A stretch of 64,000 bases of DNA from Kordia sp050633145 (GTDB taxonomy: Bacteria > Bacteroidota > Bacteroidia > Flavobacteriales > Flavobacteriaceae): contig NZ_JBOEFY010000005.1 of the NCBI RefSeq assembly GCF_050633145.1, positions 1 through 64,000 of the forward strand, read 5' to 3'. The notes below the pieces were generated by a model. The model worked only from the letters and a program-made list of their open reading frames with translations, had not been told where the DNA came from and made no database searches. How positions within the stretch are numbered: the first letter of the stretch is position 1; each line of letters starts with the position of its first letter. The translations under genes and the position numbers were made by a program. Of this stretch, positions 8,464-16,296 are shown piece by piece.

Positions 8464-9357
8464 ATGGGAACTTACGGAACAGGAATTTCTTCAAATGATG
8501 TTTACGAAGATATAAACTACAAATTCTTTGAATTATACAATCAAGGAATGAAAGTTCCTGCAATTACAAAAAAGTTAATCAAAGAAAATAAGGAGCTAAT
8601 TGACTCTTACGAAGACCAAAATAATTTTTGGATTACCATAGCCAAATCTCAATGGGAATGTAAAGCACTTGAACCAGAAATATTCAATCGAATTAAAGAC
8701 ATTGTTGCGTCTGGAAAGGACATTGAATTATGGAAAGAATTGGAGTCTTCTCAATCTGACGTAACAAAACGGAAAAAAGTATTAGAGAACTTTCTTGAAA
8801 AAATATCGACTGAAAAGAAAACTGCCAGAAAGCGAAAAGTAAAAAAAATAAGAAATGCAATTTTTGAAAAAGGAGACTGTTTAGTTTTCAAATTAACTAA
8901 CGGAGATTTTTGTGGTGTTTTTGTTCTAGAATCGGAAAAAGAAACTGAACTTGGACTAAATTTAATTGCTGTTACTAACATAAAAAAAACTGATAAACCT
9001 AACTTAGAAGACTTCGAAAACTCTACTATTTTGTTTGGGTTAGAGCAATTTGGAAAAACTGAATTTAGACCTAGAAAAAAGATAAGTTGGTATTATGCAC
9101 AACATTTCAAAAAATCAGAAACGGAATTTGAAAAAATTGGACAATTAGAAGTTGATAAAAAATATGATTCCTCTAAAGATTATCAGAGCTTTTCGAATTG
9201 GGATAATTTAAAAACGTTTCAAGACTACTATTACGCTGACTTGAAAAGAAACAAGTACGAAGGTAATGTTTCACTACAAAGTTTAAGAAAAAATACGAGT
9301 TACAAAAACGAGCATACTTCATTTTGGCAAAAACTTAAAAGAAAGTTTAGTTCATAA
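8464..9357 (+). CDS. Unknown protein beginning MGTYGTGISSND
   Basis: The product has 297 residues. The N terminus MGTYGTGISSNDVYEDINYK is typical of a widespread uncharacterised group of proteins that start MGTxGTG(I/N)xSND, some of which resemble DUF4259 proteins. It is cytoplasmic by prediction. A helical N-terminal half with a very basic stretch near residue 125 (TARKRKVKKIRN) precedes a small beta-rich domain (GDCLVFKLTNGDFCGVFVLE). Such genes often sit in accessory regions and sometimes beside toxins as immunity-like genes; that is background, not proof. No toxin is adjacent here. Confidence 0.7.
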   Translation: MGTYGTGISSNDVYEDINYKFFELYNQGMKVPAITKKLIKENKELIDSYEDQNNFWITIAKSQWECKALEPEIFNRIKDIVASGKDIELWKELESSQSDVTKRKKVLENFLEKISTEKKTARKRKVKKIRNAIFEKGDCLVFKLTNGDFCGVFVLESEKETELGLNLIAVTNIKKTDKPNLEDFENSTILFGLEQFGKTEFRPRKKISWYYAQHFKKSETEFEKIGQLEVDKKYDSSKDYQSFSNWDNLKTFQDYYYADLKRNKYEGNVSLQSLRKNTSYKNEHTSFWQKLKRKFSS

Positions 9358-9390
9358 ATCACTCTTCTCACGCTAAAACAGCTCACAAAA

Positions 9391-9404
9391 GTGACATACA
9401 TCAC
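9391..9404. promoter_or_regulatory. Crp/Fnr-like box upstream of the DoxX gene
   Basis: GTGA-N6-TCAC (gtgacatacatcac) is a perfect dyad in its outer bases. It is 82 bp before the DoxX start codon and about 27 bp upstream of a possible promoter (TTG, 18 bp, GAATTTTG). A very similar box occurs at 63147-63160. Confidence 0.55.
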
Positions 9405-9485
9405 ATCAAAATAGTGATTCAGCTCCTATTGGATTGACATTCAATCACTGAATTTTGCATCATACTAATTTAAAAACAATTAAAA

Positions 9486-9902
9486 ATGGATGCACAAAAA
9501 AAGGAACAGTACAACAACATAGGATTGTTAGTACTAAGATGTACCATTGGAATACTCATCTTATTTCATGGTATAGCTAATATGAGTTCTAATTATGCCT
9601 TTGTAAAAGGACTATTGCAAGGATATCAAATTCCAAGTCTTTTAGCCTATGGAGTTTTTGTTGGAGAAATTATAGCGCCTATTCTTATTCTAATAGGATA
9701 TAAAGTTAGACTCAATAGTTTGATTGTTGCTTTTAACTTTCTCGTAGCAATATTACTCGCACACAGTTCAGACATATTTGCGCTCAATCAATTTGGTGGC
9801 TGGGCAATAGAATTGCAAGCACTATACTTATTTGGAGCTATCACCTTATTCTTTACAGGAGCAGGAAACCATGCAATAACAACAAACTCAAAATGGGATT
9901 AA
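9486..9902 (+). CDS. DoxX family membrane protein
   Basis: The protein has 138 residues and four predicted transmembrane helices. The first holds VLRCTIGILILFHGIANM, and later come GVFVGEIIAPILILIGYKVR and LVAILLAHSSDIF. This is the DoxX/SURF4-like layout, and the conserved Glu in the GE(I/L)xAP motif is present. DoxX proteins are inner-membrane proteins with poorly defined roles, often linked to redox or thiol stress. Here the gene is followed 25 bp later by a tautomerase gene, and a Crp/Fnr-like box lies upstream, so the pair probably forms a small regulated operon. Confidence 0.88.
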   Translation: MDAQKKEQYNNIGLLVLRCTIGILILFHGIANMSSNYAFVKGLLQGYQIPSLLAYGVFVGEIIAPILILIGYKVRLNSLIVAFNFLVAILLAHSSDIFALNQFGGWAIELQALYLFGAITLFFTGAGNHAITTNSKWD

Positions 9903-9927
9903 TACAAACGCTTAAAATCATAAAATT

Positions 9928-10122
9928 ATGCCATACGTAAATATCAAAATCACAGACGAACAAGTTACAAAACAAGAAAAACTTCAATTAATAGAAGGAG
10001 TTACAAAATTGTTAGTAGATGTATTAGACAAAGATCCAAAAACCACACATATAGTCATTGATGAAGTGCAATTAGAAAATTGGGGTTTTAATGGAGAACA
10101 AACATCTAAAAAGGAAAAATAA
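9928..10122 (+). CDS. 4-oxalocrotonate tautomerase family enzyme
   Basis: A 64-residue protein of the tautomerase superfamily. Pro2 becomes the N-terminal catalytic base after Met removal (MPYVNIKIT). The middle reads LQLIEGVTKLLVDVLDKDP and THIVIDEVQLENWGFNG, matching the 4-OT monomer in length and pattern. Such enzymes assemble as oligomers and interconvert enol and keto forms of small acids; the natural substrate here cannot be told. The last residues (QTSKKEK) form a basic tail. It is co-transcribed with DoxX. Confidence 0.9.
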   Translation: MPYVNIKITDEQVTKQEKLQLIEGVTKLLVDVLDKDPKTTHIVIDEVQLENWGFNGEQTSKKEK

Positions 10123-10192
10123 CAATGGTGTAAAATGTATAGAAGAGAAAATCAATTCAAAAAAAGGATAAGTTTATAATCATAGAAAATTG

Positions 10193-10238
10193 AAAAAGAG
10201 AACATTTATAAAGTAAAACTTATAAATGTTCTCTTTTT
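10193..10238. terminator. Bidirectional terminator between tautomerase and GG peptide genes
   Basis: An 18-bp perfect stem (10193-10210 against 10221-10238) with a 10-nt loop and A/T runs on both outer sides can stop transcription from both convergent genes. Confidence 0.85.
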
Positions 10239-10245
10239 TTAAAAC

Positions 10246-10401
10246 TTAATTAGTTGTATTACAAAGATCACTATGGCAAATACCATAGCACGATTTAGCT
10301 ATCGTTAAAGTTATCTTTCTACCTCCTGTTACTTCATTAGACTTAAAGTTAGAAACAGCTCTTTTGTTTAATTGTAATGAATTTAAATGTTGTTTTTTCA
10401 T
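10246..10401 (-). CDS. GG-leader peptide precursor (RiPP-like), copy 1
   Basis: A 51-residue peptide translated from the reverse strand. The leader is MKKQHLNSLQLNKRAVSNFK and ends in VTGG at residues 26-27. The core has 24 residues with three cysteines (KSCYGICHSDLC) and several Ser/Thr. The leader closely matches the precursor at 43.6 kb: MKKQ, then L-x-SL-x-LNK, then SN, and GGR in the same positions. Bacteroidota peptides of this type are often annotated as class I lanthipeptide or GG-leader natural product precursors. No modifying enzyme is adjacent. A strong terminator follows the stop. The core could equally be disulfide bonded. Confidence 0.7.
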   Translation of the reverse strand: MKKQHLNSLQLNKRAVSNFKSNEVTGGRKITLTIAKSCYGICHSDLCNTTN

Positions 10402-10546
10402 AATAAAAAATTTTAAAGATTAATTACGATAAAACTAAATCAAAACAATATTTTTTTAATCATGCAAAGTGTAGTATTTCTTTAGAATACACATAAAAAG
10501 TGGATTGAAATTTCTTTTAACAAAGAGTACGTAAAAAAACAATTTA

Positions 10547-12595
10547 TTAGCGTTTCAACATTTTAAACACTTCCTTTTTTTGTTTGCTCGTTATTTCAAT
10601 AAAATACATTCCTGCTTCAAACTTCGATACAGGAATTTTGATGTCTTCATTTACTGCTGGATAAAAATTCAACAACATTTTCCCTTCTATATTAAATAGT
10701 TTAATGGAATCAATATGTTCTTTGGATTGTATATTCACAAAATCATCTACTGGGTTTGGATACAAAACAATTCCTAAATCTAAATTCACTTCAGAAGTCG
10801 ATAATACTTGAAATTCATCAACCTGAATTTGATCAATAGCTATATCACTTGAATGTGCAGCAGTAGCGCTTGGCATAGCTGTAAATCGGAGCCTTATTTC
10901 ACCAGAAAAAGCACTCAAATCTACAAGTGCACTTAACCAAGGATCATTGCTAGCAGTTTGTTGTTGTCCAGAAATAACGTGTACATCTTGTGTCCAACTT
11001 CCATTACTAAAAACATCAACTTTCAAGGTACCTATATTAACTCCATACATATGATAATAAAACTTCAAAGCAGGAGCTGACAAACTCGATACATCTATAA
11101 AAGGCGAATAGATAGTGGTAACAGCGCTAGCAGCAATAATAAAACTATTACCGCCATTAATATGAGACGATTCAATATGAAAATAATTAGTTCCTTCATA
11201 CGCTTGTGAAGGTCCAGTATTAACACTAGTAGTTCCACCACCATTGTTCACAATATCCCAACGGTATAAATGTGTGTCATATCGATCCGTTTTCCAACAA
11301 TTATTTATAATTCCTCTTGTGGTTCCTGATTGCGATTCAACATCTTCTGTCCAAGGTGCCATAAAAGAACAAACCGTTTGAAAACTTGAAGCTACGAGTG
11401 CACTATCATTATCACCAACCATTGCTCCACATACAGCTTGTACATATACATCATAATCTGTTCCTGCCGTTAGTCCAGTAAGCATATAAGAAGCTTGAGA
11501 AGTCTGTATAATTGTTCCAGTTCCTGGCGTAAAACCAATTGGACCATATTCTATTTCCCAATTCGTTTCTATATGTCCAGCATTCCAAGTGATGTTTGCA
11601 GATTCTTTTGTAATTTCTTCGTAACTAATTGCAAGATTTTTTGGGGAAGGACAAGCAGGAGCTTCCTTTACTTCAATCATATCAATTCCTGTAAAATTTG
11701 TATTACTATAATCTCCAGAATACCAACTAACCCAATCAGTGTCAGAATATGTAAATCGAATTTTGACAACGCCATCATATCCATCTAATAAAATCGTTTT
11801 CTTTTTCCAAGGATCACTTATTTCCAATTGCCTTTCTTCTTCGGTTATGCTTCCAATAGTATTTGTCCATGTTCCGTTATGATAAATATCGATAGTTACG
11901 GGACTTTGATATTGTCCATACACATGATAATCAAAACTTAATTCGGCTAAACTTAATGTGCTAATATCTATCTCCGGACTAACTAAATGGATTTTACTAA
12001 AAAGATTAGATCTCCGAGTAGGTGAAAAAACCTTCGTTCCGTTTACTGGTGTTGGAGCATTTGATAAAGTATTTACATCAACAATTCCCCATGTGGAGTA
12101 GGTGTCAGGTTGCCCATTTAAATCAATCGAATAAAATTCCCAACAAGCTATATTATCTCCGGGAGTAGCGTTAGGAGTAAAACTCTCAATATCTTCTGAC
12201 CAAGGTGTTGCGGGATTATTCAGAGTAAGATCAAATTGGATGGTAACTTCGTTGTTAGAAGGATCTGAATCTCCTGGTAAATCTGTCCAAACTCGCAAAG
12301 TGTTCATTCCTTGAATAGGACTAATCTCCTGTGAAAAACCGATGTTTAGATTTAAAGATGAGATAAAATTAAAGTCTTCTTGAACTATAGCATCACCATT
12401 TAATTGATAAAAACAGGGCACTATTCCGTTATAGCCTGAACTATAATCTGGTTTTATCCTAACAGTGAATGTTTCAGAAATATTTGCGCAGTTATAATCT
12501 GTATCTGGCGAAATGATTTCGGTAATTCCTACATTTTGAGCAGGAACAAATAGAGAAAAGAGCAATAAAAAAAGTAAAATGTAATTTTTTTTCAT
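10547..12595 (-). CDS. T9SS type A secreted adhesin-like protein with FN3 and two jelly-roll modules
   Basis: This 682-residue protein has a signal peptide ending FVPAQ. Residues 130-310 and 411-595 are two related modules that each begin PW(S/T)EDxES and continue with a cleaved-adhesin/MAM-like beta sandwich (LSFDYHVYG and LKFYYHMYG in equivalent places). Between them, residues 315-400 form a fibronectin type III domain (ANITWNAGHIETNWEIEYG; LTAGTDYDVYVQAVCG). The last 75 residues are a type A T9SS sorting domain (LYPNPVDDFVNI; FEAGMYFIEI; KMLKR). It is probably an exported surface or extracellular protein that binds glycans or proteins. No catalytic motif is seen. Confidence 0.9.
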   Translation of the reverse strand: MKKNYILLFLLLFSLFVPAQNVGITEIISPDTDYNCANISETFTVRIKPDYSSGYNGIVPCFYQLNGDAIVQEDFNFISSLNLNIGFSQEISPIQGMNTLRVWTDLPGDSDPSNNEVTIQFDLTLNNPATPWSEDIESFTPNATPGDNIACWEFYSIDLNGQPDTYSTWGIVDVNTLSNAPTPVNGTKVFSPTRRSNLFSKIHLVSPEIDISTLSLAELSFDYHVYGQYQSPVTIDIYHNGTWTNTIGSITEEERQLEISDPWKKKTILLDGYDGVVKIRFTYSDTDWVSWYSGDYSNTNFTGIDMIEVKEAPACPSPKNLAISYEEITKESANITWNAGHIETNWEIEYGPIGFTPGTGTIIQTSQASYMLTGLTAGTDYDVYVQAVCGAMVGDNDSALVASSFQTVCSFMAPWTEDVESQSGTTRGIINNCWKTDRYDTHLYRWDIVNNGGGTTSVNTGPSQAYEGTNYFHIESSHINGGNSFIIAASAVTTIYSPFIDVSSLSAPALKFYYHMYGVNIGTLKVDVFSNGSWTQDVHVISGQQQTASNDPWLSALVDLSAFSGEIRLRFTAMPSATAAHSSDIAIDQIQVDEFQVLSTSEVNLDLGIVLYPNPVDDFVNIQSKEHIDSIKLFNIEGKMLLNFYPAVNEDIKIPVSKFEAGMYFIEITSKQKKEVFKMLKR

Positions 12596-12818
12596 AAATA
12601 ATTTTTGGTTAGGTTGTTAATGTAATGTACCCTATTAATATAGCGGAAAATTATAGACACTTATATGGTAACTGTTTCTAGAAGAGCGAGGAAACAGGAA
12701 AAATTGTCTTTACAAATTACTATAAACTTATTAAAAAACTTAATGATGCTAAAGAAACTTATGTTAATTTTAACTAAAAAATAATAAATAAGTGCAATCT
12801 TCACAAAAAGCGATTTCG

Positions 12819-12826
12819 TAAATTTG
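12819..12826 (+). promoter_or_regulatory. -7 element of the idi operon promoter
   Basis: TAAATTTG matches the Bacteroidota TAnnTTTG consensus perfectly and lies 16 nt before the idi start codon. No clear TTG is found at the -33 position. Confidence 0.55.
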
Positions 12827-12842
12827 TGTCCCAACAAAAAAT

Positions 12843-13367
12843 ATGACAAAAGAAAACGTAATCTTAGTAAACGAAAATGATGAGCAAATCGGTTTAATGG
12901 AAAAAATCGAAGCGCATGAAAAAGCATTGCTTCACAGAGCTTTCTCAGTATTCATTCTCAACGACAAAGGCGAATTGATGTTACAACAACGCGCCTTACA
13001 CAAATACCATTCTCCTGGTTTATGGACCAATACGTGTTGCAGTCACCAACGTGAAGGTGAAAGTAATATAAGTGCAGGTAAACGAAGATTACAAGAAGAA
13101 ATGGGATTTGTTACGGAACTTGCGGAAGCAGTTTCGTTCATATACAAAGCAGCTTTTGATAACGGATTAACAGAGCATGAATACGATCATGTAATGACAG
13201 GAACGTACAATGACGAACCTATCATTAACCCAGATGAAGTAGCTTCTTGGAAATGGATGGATGTGCAAGCAGTTAAAGATGACATTACGGAAAATCCAGA
13301 TCAGTACACAGCGTGGTTTAAAATAATATTTGAAAAATTTTACAAACACATAAAAGTCGATAGATGA
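12843..13367 (+). CDS. idi: Isopentenyl-diphosphate delta-isomerase (type I)
   Basis: This 174-residue Nudix-fold enzyme interconverts isopentenyl and dimethylallyl diphosphate in isoprenoid synthesis. The catalytic Cys lies in WTNTCCSHQREGE and the catalytic Glu in TEHEYDHVMTG. The Nudix-like helix is GKRRLQEEMGF. The length matches bacterial type I enzymes. The start follows a perfect TAnnTTTG element by 16 nt. The stop overlaps the next gene by 4 bp (ATGA), so idi heads a three-gene operon with a tetrahydropterin synthase and a mannose-6-phosphate isomerase. The pathway link between these three is not obvious. Confidence 0.95.
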   Translation: MTKENVILVNENDEQIGLMEKIEAHEKALLHRAFSVFILNDKGELMLQQRALHKYHSPGLWTNTCCSHQREGESNISAGKRRLQEEMGFVTELAEAVSFIYKAAFDNGLTEHEYDHVMTGTYNDEPIINPDEVASWKWMDVQAVKDDITENPDQYTAWFKIIFEKFYKHIKVDR

Positions 13368-13774
13368 AGGTAACCGTAAGTAGAAGAGCACACTTTAACG
13401 CAGCGCACAGATTATATCGACCAGATTGGGACGATGCTAAAAACAATGAAATCTTTGGCAAATGTAACAATCCAAATTATCACGGTCACAATTACGAAAT
13501 GATTGTAAGTGTAAAAGGTCCTATAAATCCAGAAACAGGATATGTATTAGATGTAAAGATTCTAAAAGATTTAATTCGTTCGGAGATAGAAGATGCGTTC
13601 GATCATAAAAATCTAAACTTAGATGTTCCAGAATTTAAAAATTTAAACCCAACGGCAGAAAACATTGTAGTTGTTATATGGAACAAACTAAGAAAGCATA
13701 TCAGTCCATCTCTAGAACTAGAAGTAGTACTGTACGAAACGCCAAGAAATTTTGTAACATACAACGGAGAATAA
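13364..13774 (+). CDS. 6-pyruvoyl/6-carboxytetrahydropterin synthase family protein
   Basis: This is a 136-residue T-fold enzyme. Zinc ligands are the His residues in AHFNAAH and HGHNYE, and the catalytic Cys precedes them in FGKCNNPNYHGHNY. The downstream DHKNLNLDVP and the Glu in LYETP complete the family pattern. The family acts on 7,8-dihydroneopterin triphosphate. Bacterial members usually make 6-carboxytetrahydropterin for queuosine, whereas the GKCNNPN form is also seen in true pyruvoyl synthases, so the exact product is left open. It overlaps idi by 4 bp and is translationally coupled. Confidence 0.9.
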   Translation: MKVTVSRRAHFNAAHRLYRPDWDDAKNNEIFGKCNNPNYHGHNYEMIVSVKGPINPETGYVLDVKILKDLIRSEIEDAFDHKNLNLDVPEFKNLNPTAENIVVVIWNKLRKHISPSLELEVVLYETPRNFVTYNGE

Positions 13775-13778
13775 AAAT

Positions 13779-14753
13779 ATGATATTACATCCTTTAAAAT
13801 TTGAATCAATCTACAAAGAACGTATTTGGGGCGGTGAAAAATTACGAACGCAGCTCAACAAAAACATTTCGGGAGAAGCTATTGGTGAAAGTTGGGAAGT
13901 ATCGGATGTAAAAGGAGAACCATCTGTAGTAGCAGAAGGCCTACTAAAAGGCAAAACACTACAAGAACTTAGTGAAACATACCAAGAAGAATTATTGGGG
14001 AAAAAAGTATATGATGCATTCGGAACAAAATTTCCATTACTCATCAAATACATAGATGCCAAAAGTGATTTATCTATTCAAGTACATCCAAACGATCAAT
14101 TAGCGAAAGAACGTCACAACTCGTTCGGAAAAACGGAAATGTGGTATGTAATGCAAGCAGATAAAGGTGCCAAACTTATGGTAGGTTTCAATCAGGAAGT
14201 CACCAAAGAACAATATCAAGAACATCTTGAAAACAATACGCTTACCGAAATTCTAAACTTTGAAGAAGTAAAAAAAGGCGATGTATATTTTTTGCCTACG
14301 GGCAGAATTCATGCCATTGGTGGCGGAATTGTATTAGCGGAAATTCAACAAACATCAGATATCACGTACCGTATTTACGATTGGAATAGAGTAGATGCAC
14401 AAGGGAACGGGCGCGAATTGCATACAGCTTTAGCATTAGATGCGATCGATTACAAATTATACGATAACTACAAAACGGACTATCAAGAAACACAAAATGA
14501 AATTACAACCATTGTTGATTGTCCATACTTCACCACAAATCTTATTCCCTTTACGAGAGAATTGGTCATAAACCATGATGAAAAAGATTCTTTTGTAATA
14601 TACATGTGTGTAAAAGGAAACGTAACCTTTGAAACCAATATGTACAAAGAAGTGCTCAAATTTGGAGAAACGTTATTACTGCCAGCAACGCTCAAAAACA
14701 TAAAAATAAGCACAGACGAAGCTTCTGAACTCTTGGAAGTATATATAAAGTAG
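13779..14753 (+). CDS. manA: Mannose-6-phosphate isomerase, class I
   Basis: This 324-residue cupin enzyme interconverts mannose-6-phosphate and fructose-6-phosphate, feeding GDP-mannose synthesis. It matches the short bacterial class I form. The signatures are IKYIDAKSDLSIQVHPNDQL (metal-binding His), KTEMWYVM (metal-binding Glu) and FLPTGRIHAIGGGIVLAEIQ, followed by DWNRVDAQG. The gene starts 4 bp after the preceding gene and ends the idi operon. No clear terminator hairpin directly follows; the downstream 430 bp are repeat-rich. Confidence 0.93.
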   Translation: MILHPLKFESIYKERIWGGEKLRTQLNKNISGEAIGESWEVSDVKGEPSVVAEGLLKGKTLQELSETYQEELLGKKVYDAFGTKFPLLIKYIDAKSDLSIQVHPNDQLAKERHNSFGKTEMWYVMQADKGAKLMVGFNQEVTKEQYQEHLENNTLTEILNFEEVKKGDVYFLPTGRIHAIGGGIVLAEIQQTSDITYRIYDWNRVDAQGNGRELHTALALDAIDYKLYDNYKTDYQETQNEITTIVDCPYFTTNLIPFTRELVINHDEKDSFVIYMCVKGNVTFETNMYKEVLKFGETLLLPATLKNIKISTDEASELLEVYIK

Positions 14754-14784
14754 TATTGAGAAATCAGTATTAAGTATTCCCGAT

Positions 14785-14840
14785 TGTCATTTCGAGTGGC
14801 AAATCTATGATTTATTGTATCGAGAAATACTTTGAAACTC
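14785..14840 (+). repeat. Dispersed TTCGAGTGGC repeat, left-end copy A
   Basis: The copy shares ttcgagtggc, then aatctatgat, then ttgtatcgagaa and tactttgaaa with the complete element at 31348-31491. The right terminal inverted repeat is missing. Confidence 0.7.
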
Positions 14841-15039
14841 TAGCGTAAATTTAATTTATCTTGAACTTATTGAAGTAACTCATTCCCTTCTAGGCGGGAA
14901 TTCTTGGACACGCTTTGCTTTAGTATCGCTGTCGCTCTTAGATTGTTGAATATGTTTCACACAAACGCTAGCGTGAGTTTCCAACTCGTGCCGACAAATA
15001 AGCTTAAAGTATTCGTGCCAAAAAAAGTAGACTAAGAAA

Positions 15040-15075
15040 CAGATTGCCTCGTCATTCTTCCTCGCAATGACGTTT
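15040..15075 (-). repeat. Fragment of the CGTCATTGCGAG repeat
   Basis: Holds cagattgcctcgtcattc followed by ctcgcaatgacgttt. Read on the reverse strand this matches the left half of the complete 87-bp element at 31537-31623. Confidence 0.7.
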
Positions 15076-15088
15076 CAAACACGCTATA

Positions 15089-15140
15089 AATCTAAGTAGT
15101 CTAACAATCTAAGCAAGTCTAAGTCAGTCTAAAAATCTAA
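15089..15140. repeat. TCTAA-rich low-complexity array 1
   Basis: Irregular repeats of (A)TCTAA with 3-5 bp spacers. The string tctaagcaagtctaa also occurs in the array at 28739-28782. Confidence 0.6.
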
Positions 15141-15183
15141 CCAAAAAAAATCCCAAGCATAAACAACTTGGGAATTTTATAAC

Positions 15184-15558
15184 TCACGATACTTTACGTA
15201 TTGGTCTTTCTTTCAAAGGAAACCCAAACAGCGCATTACAAATAATCTCTTCGGTATTTGATTTTCTTTTCGATTTGGTGACCATAATGCGCACCATTAA
15301 CCTTTTTTCGTCTTGTTTAATCAATTGTGCTTGAATTGTCAAAGAATCGTTTAAACGAGCGCTTTTGGTCATTTTAAAGTCATAATCAACAATACTTGGG
15401 ACGTCATGAATATAAAATTCTCTAATTGGATACGTCGCTACTATTTGAATTTTATCAAAAAGTATATGCGGATGTAAAAATCCATTACTATTTGTCACTT
15501 TCTTCGTGACTAAAAACTGAATATTAGTTTGGATATTATTTTGTGCTAATGTGTTCAT
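15184..15558 (-). CDS. Unknown protein, possibly hotdog-fold
   Basis: The product has 124 residues and no signal peptide or membrane segment. The strand pattern after residue 45 (YDFKMTKSARLNDSLTIQAQ, then EKRLMVRIMVTK, then ICNALFGFPL) resembles the central strands of hotdog thioesterase-like folds, but no catalytic Asp/Glu motif is recognisable. I therefore leave the function open. It is the last of a set of minus-strand ORFs, with a 40-codon ORF just upstream. Confidence 0.6.
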   Translation of the reverse strand: MNTLAQNNIQTNIQFLVTKKVTNSNGFLHPHILFDKIQIVATYPIREFYIHDVPSIVDYDFKMTKSARLNDSLTIQAQLIKQDEKRLMVRIMVTKSKRKSNTEEIICNALFGFPLKERPIRKVS

Positions 15559-15569
15559 ACTGTAAAAGT

Positions 15570-15692
15570 TTAATGGTGTAACAAAAGTGGTATTGGTTCA
15601 ATTGGTGTATGTGGTTTTGGATTACCAAAAAAAGATTGATAAACACGAATAGATAAAGAGATCATTTGGGTGTAATTAAATGTACGTTTCAT
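15570..15692 (-). CDS. Candidate 40-residue small protein
   Basis: ATG to TAA encodes MKRTFNYTQMISLSIRVYQS followed by a Pro/His-rich tail (FFGNPKPHTPIEPIPLL). It lies 11 bp upstream of the gene at 15184-15558 in the same direction. An intrinsic terminator for the preceding unit lies 40 bp further upstream. No family is recognised, and the coding status rests on position only. It could instead be the 5' leader of the downstream gene. Confidence 0.35.
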   Translation of the reverse strand: MKRTFNYTQMISLSIRVYQSFFGNPKPHTPIEPIPLLLHH

Positions 15693-15731
15693 AAAAAAAG
15701 GTTTTAAAAATTAAACTGATTAAAAATAAAA

Positions 15732-15755
15732 AAGGTGCTTTGTAAAAAGCACCTT
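15732..15755 (-). terminator. Intrinsic terminator of a minus-strand small transcript
   Basis: A 10-bp stem (aaggtgcttt/aaagcacctt) with a 4-nt loop is followed on the minus strand by a long T-rich run. It implies that something upstream on the minus strand (15756-15913) is transcribed. Confidence 0.75.
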
Positions 15756-15787
15756 ATAAGTTTATGATATAGATATATAATTGTTAA

Positions 15788-15913
15788 CTAATACTTACGT
15801 TGATGCTTGTGGTACGGACGTTTCATATTCGATACAGGAATACAAATCATAACACGTTGGGTTTTCGTATTGCGATTCATTAATTGGCGATATATGTGTA
15901 CTAAAGCATTCAT
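15788..15913 (-). CDS. Candidate 41-residue basic small protein
   Basis: ATG to TAG encodes a 41-residue peptide (MNALVHIYRQLMNRNTKTQR and onward, ending KRPYHKHQRKY) with a strongly basic C terminus. A good intrinsic terminator follows 33 bp downstream, so this stretch is probably transcribed as its own unit. It may be a small protein or a small RNA. No homologue is known to me. Confidence 0.4.
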   Translation of the reverse strand: MNALVHIYRQLMNRNTKTQRVMICIPVSNMKRPYHKHQRKY

Positions 15914-15989
15914 AGGCTAAAATTAAAAAAATTAAATGAGACCTTGTAATATTTGTGGTATTTATAACAAATCATATGCCATTTTAGTT

Positions 15990-15997
15990 TAAATTTG
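15990..15997 (+). promoter_or_regulatory. -7 element before the 88-residue gene
   Basis: A perfect TAnnTTTG match (taaatttg), 16 nt before the start codon at 16014. Confidence 0.5.
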
Positions 15998-16013
15998 CAA
16001 AAAATTATAAATC

Positions 16014-16280
16014 ATGTCAAATAAAAGAGATTTAAAGAAAGACTTAAATTACGTTTTTGGAGATATTATTGATGCTGCTCTAATATGGCAAATTGCTAAT
16101 CCAGGAGAAGATACTTCAAAGAGTGAAGCAATCATCGATGAGTCTATCAAAAGCTTTGATGAATTGATCGCAGAAGCGAACAAAAGAGGCGTTGAAAATG
16201 CAAAGGCACACTTCAAAGGAATTAGACAATCATTAGAGACAAAAGCAACAGATTTAGTAACAAAAATCAACAGTCTTTAA
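16014..16280 (+). CDS. Unknown small helical protein
   Basis: An 88-residue acidic, all-helical, soluble protein (RDLKKDLNYVFGDIIDAALI at the N terminus; HFKGIRQSLETKATDLVTKI at the C terminus). I recall similar small proteins as conserved hypotheticals in Flavobacteriia, but no function is known to me. It has its own perfect -7 element and sits 57 bp before the tRNA-Thr gene, so it is likely an independent unit. Confidence 0.8.
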   Translation: MSNKRDLKKDLNYVFGDIIDAALIWQIANPGEDTSKSEAIIDESIKSFDELIAEANKRGVENAKAHFKGIRQSLETKATDLVTKINSL

Positions 16281-16296
16281 AAAAATAAAAAAAAGG

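Larger units (their letters stand above)
14754..15183. other. 430-bp repeat-rich gap downstream of manA
   Basis: No gene is supported here. The stretch is a mosaic of dispersed repeat remnants: a left-end copy of the TTCGAGTGGC element (14785-14840), a fragment of the CGTCATTGCGAG element (15040-15075) and a TCTAA-rich array (15089-15140). It looks like a graveyard of small non-coding insertions. Confidence 0.6.

Noticed and set aside
11495..11788. Plus-strand ORF within the T9SS adhesin gene
   Set aside because: Antisense shadow of an FN3-containing coding region, with no family pattern.
12661..12927. Minus-strand ORF overlapping the idi start
   Set aside because: Phe/Leu-rich translation of AT-rich promoter DNA; it covers the idi promoter and start codon.
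15089..15140. CRISPR array
   Set aside because: TCTAA units are too short and irregular, there are no 25-35 bp repeats with unique spacers, and no cas genes are present anywhere in the window.
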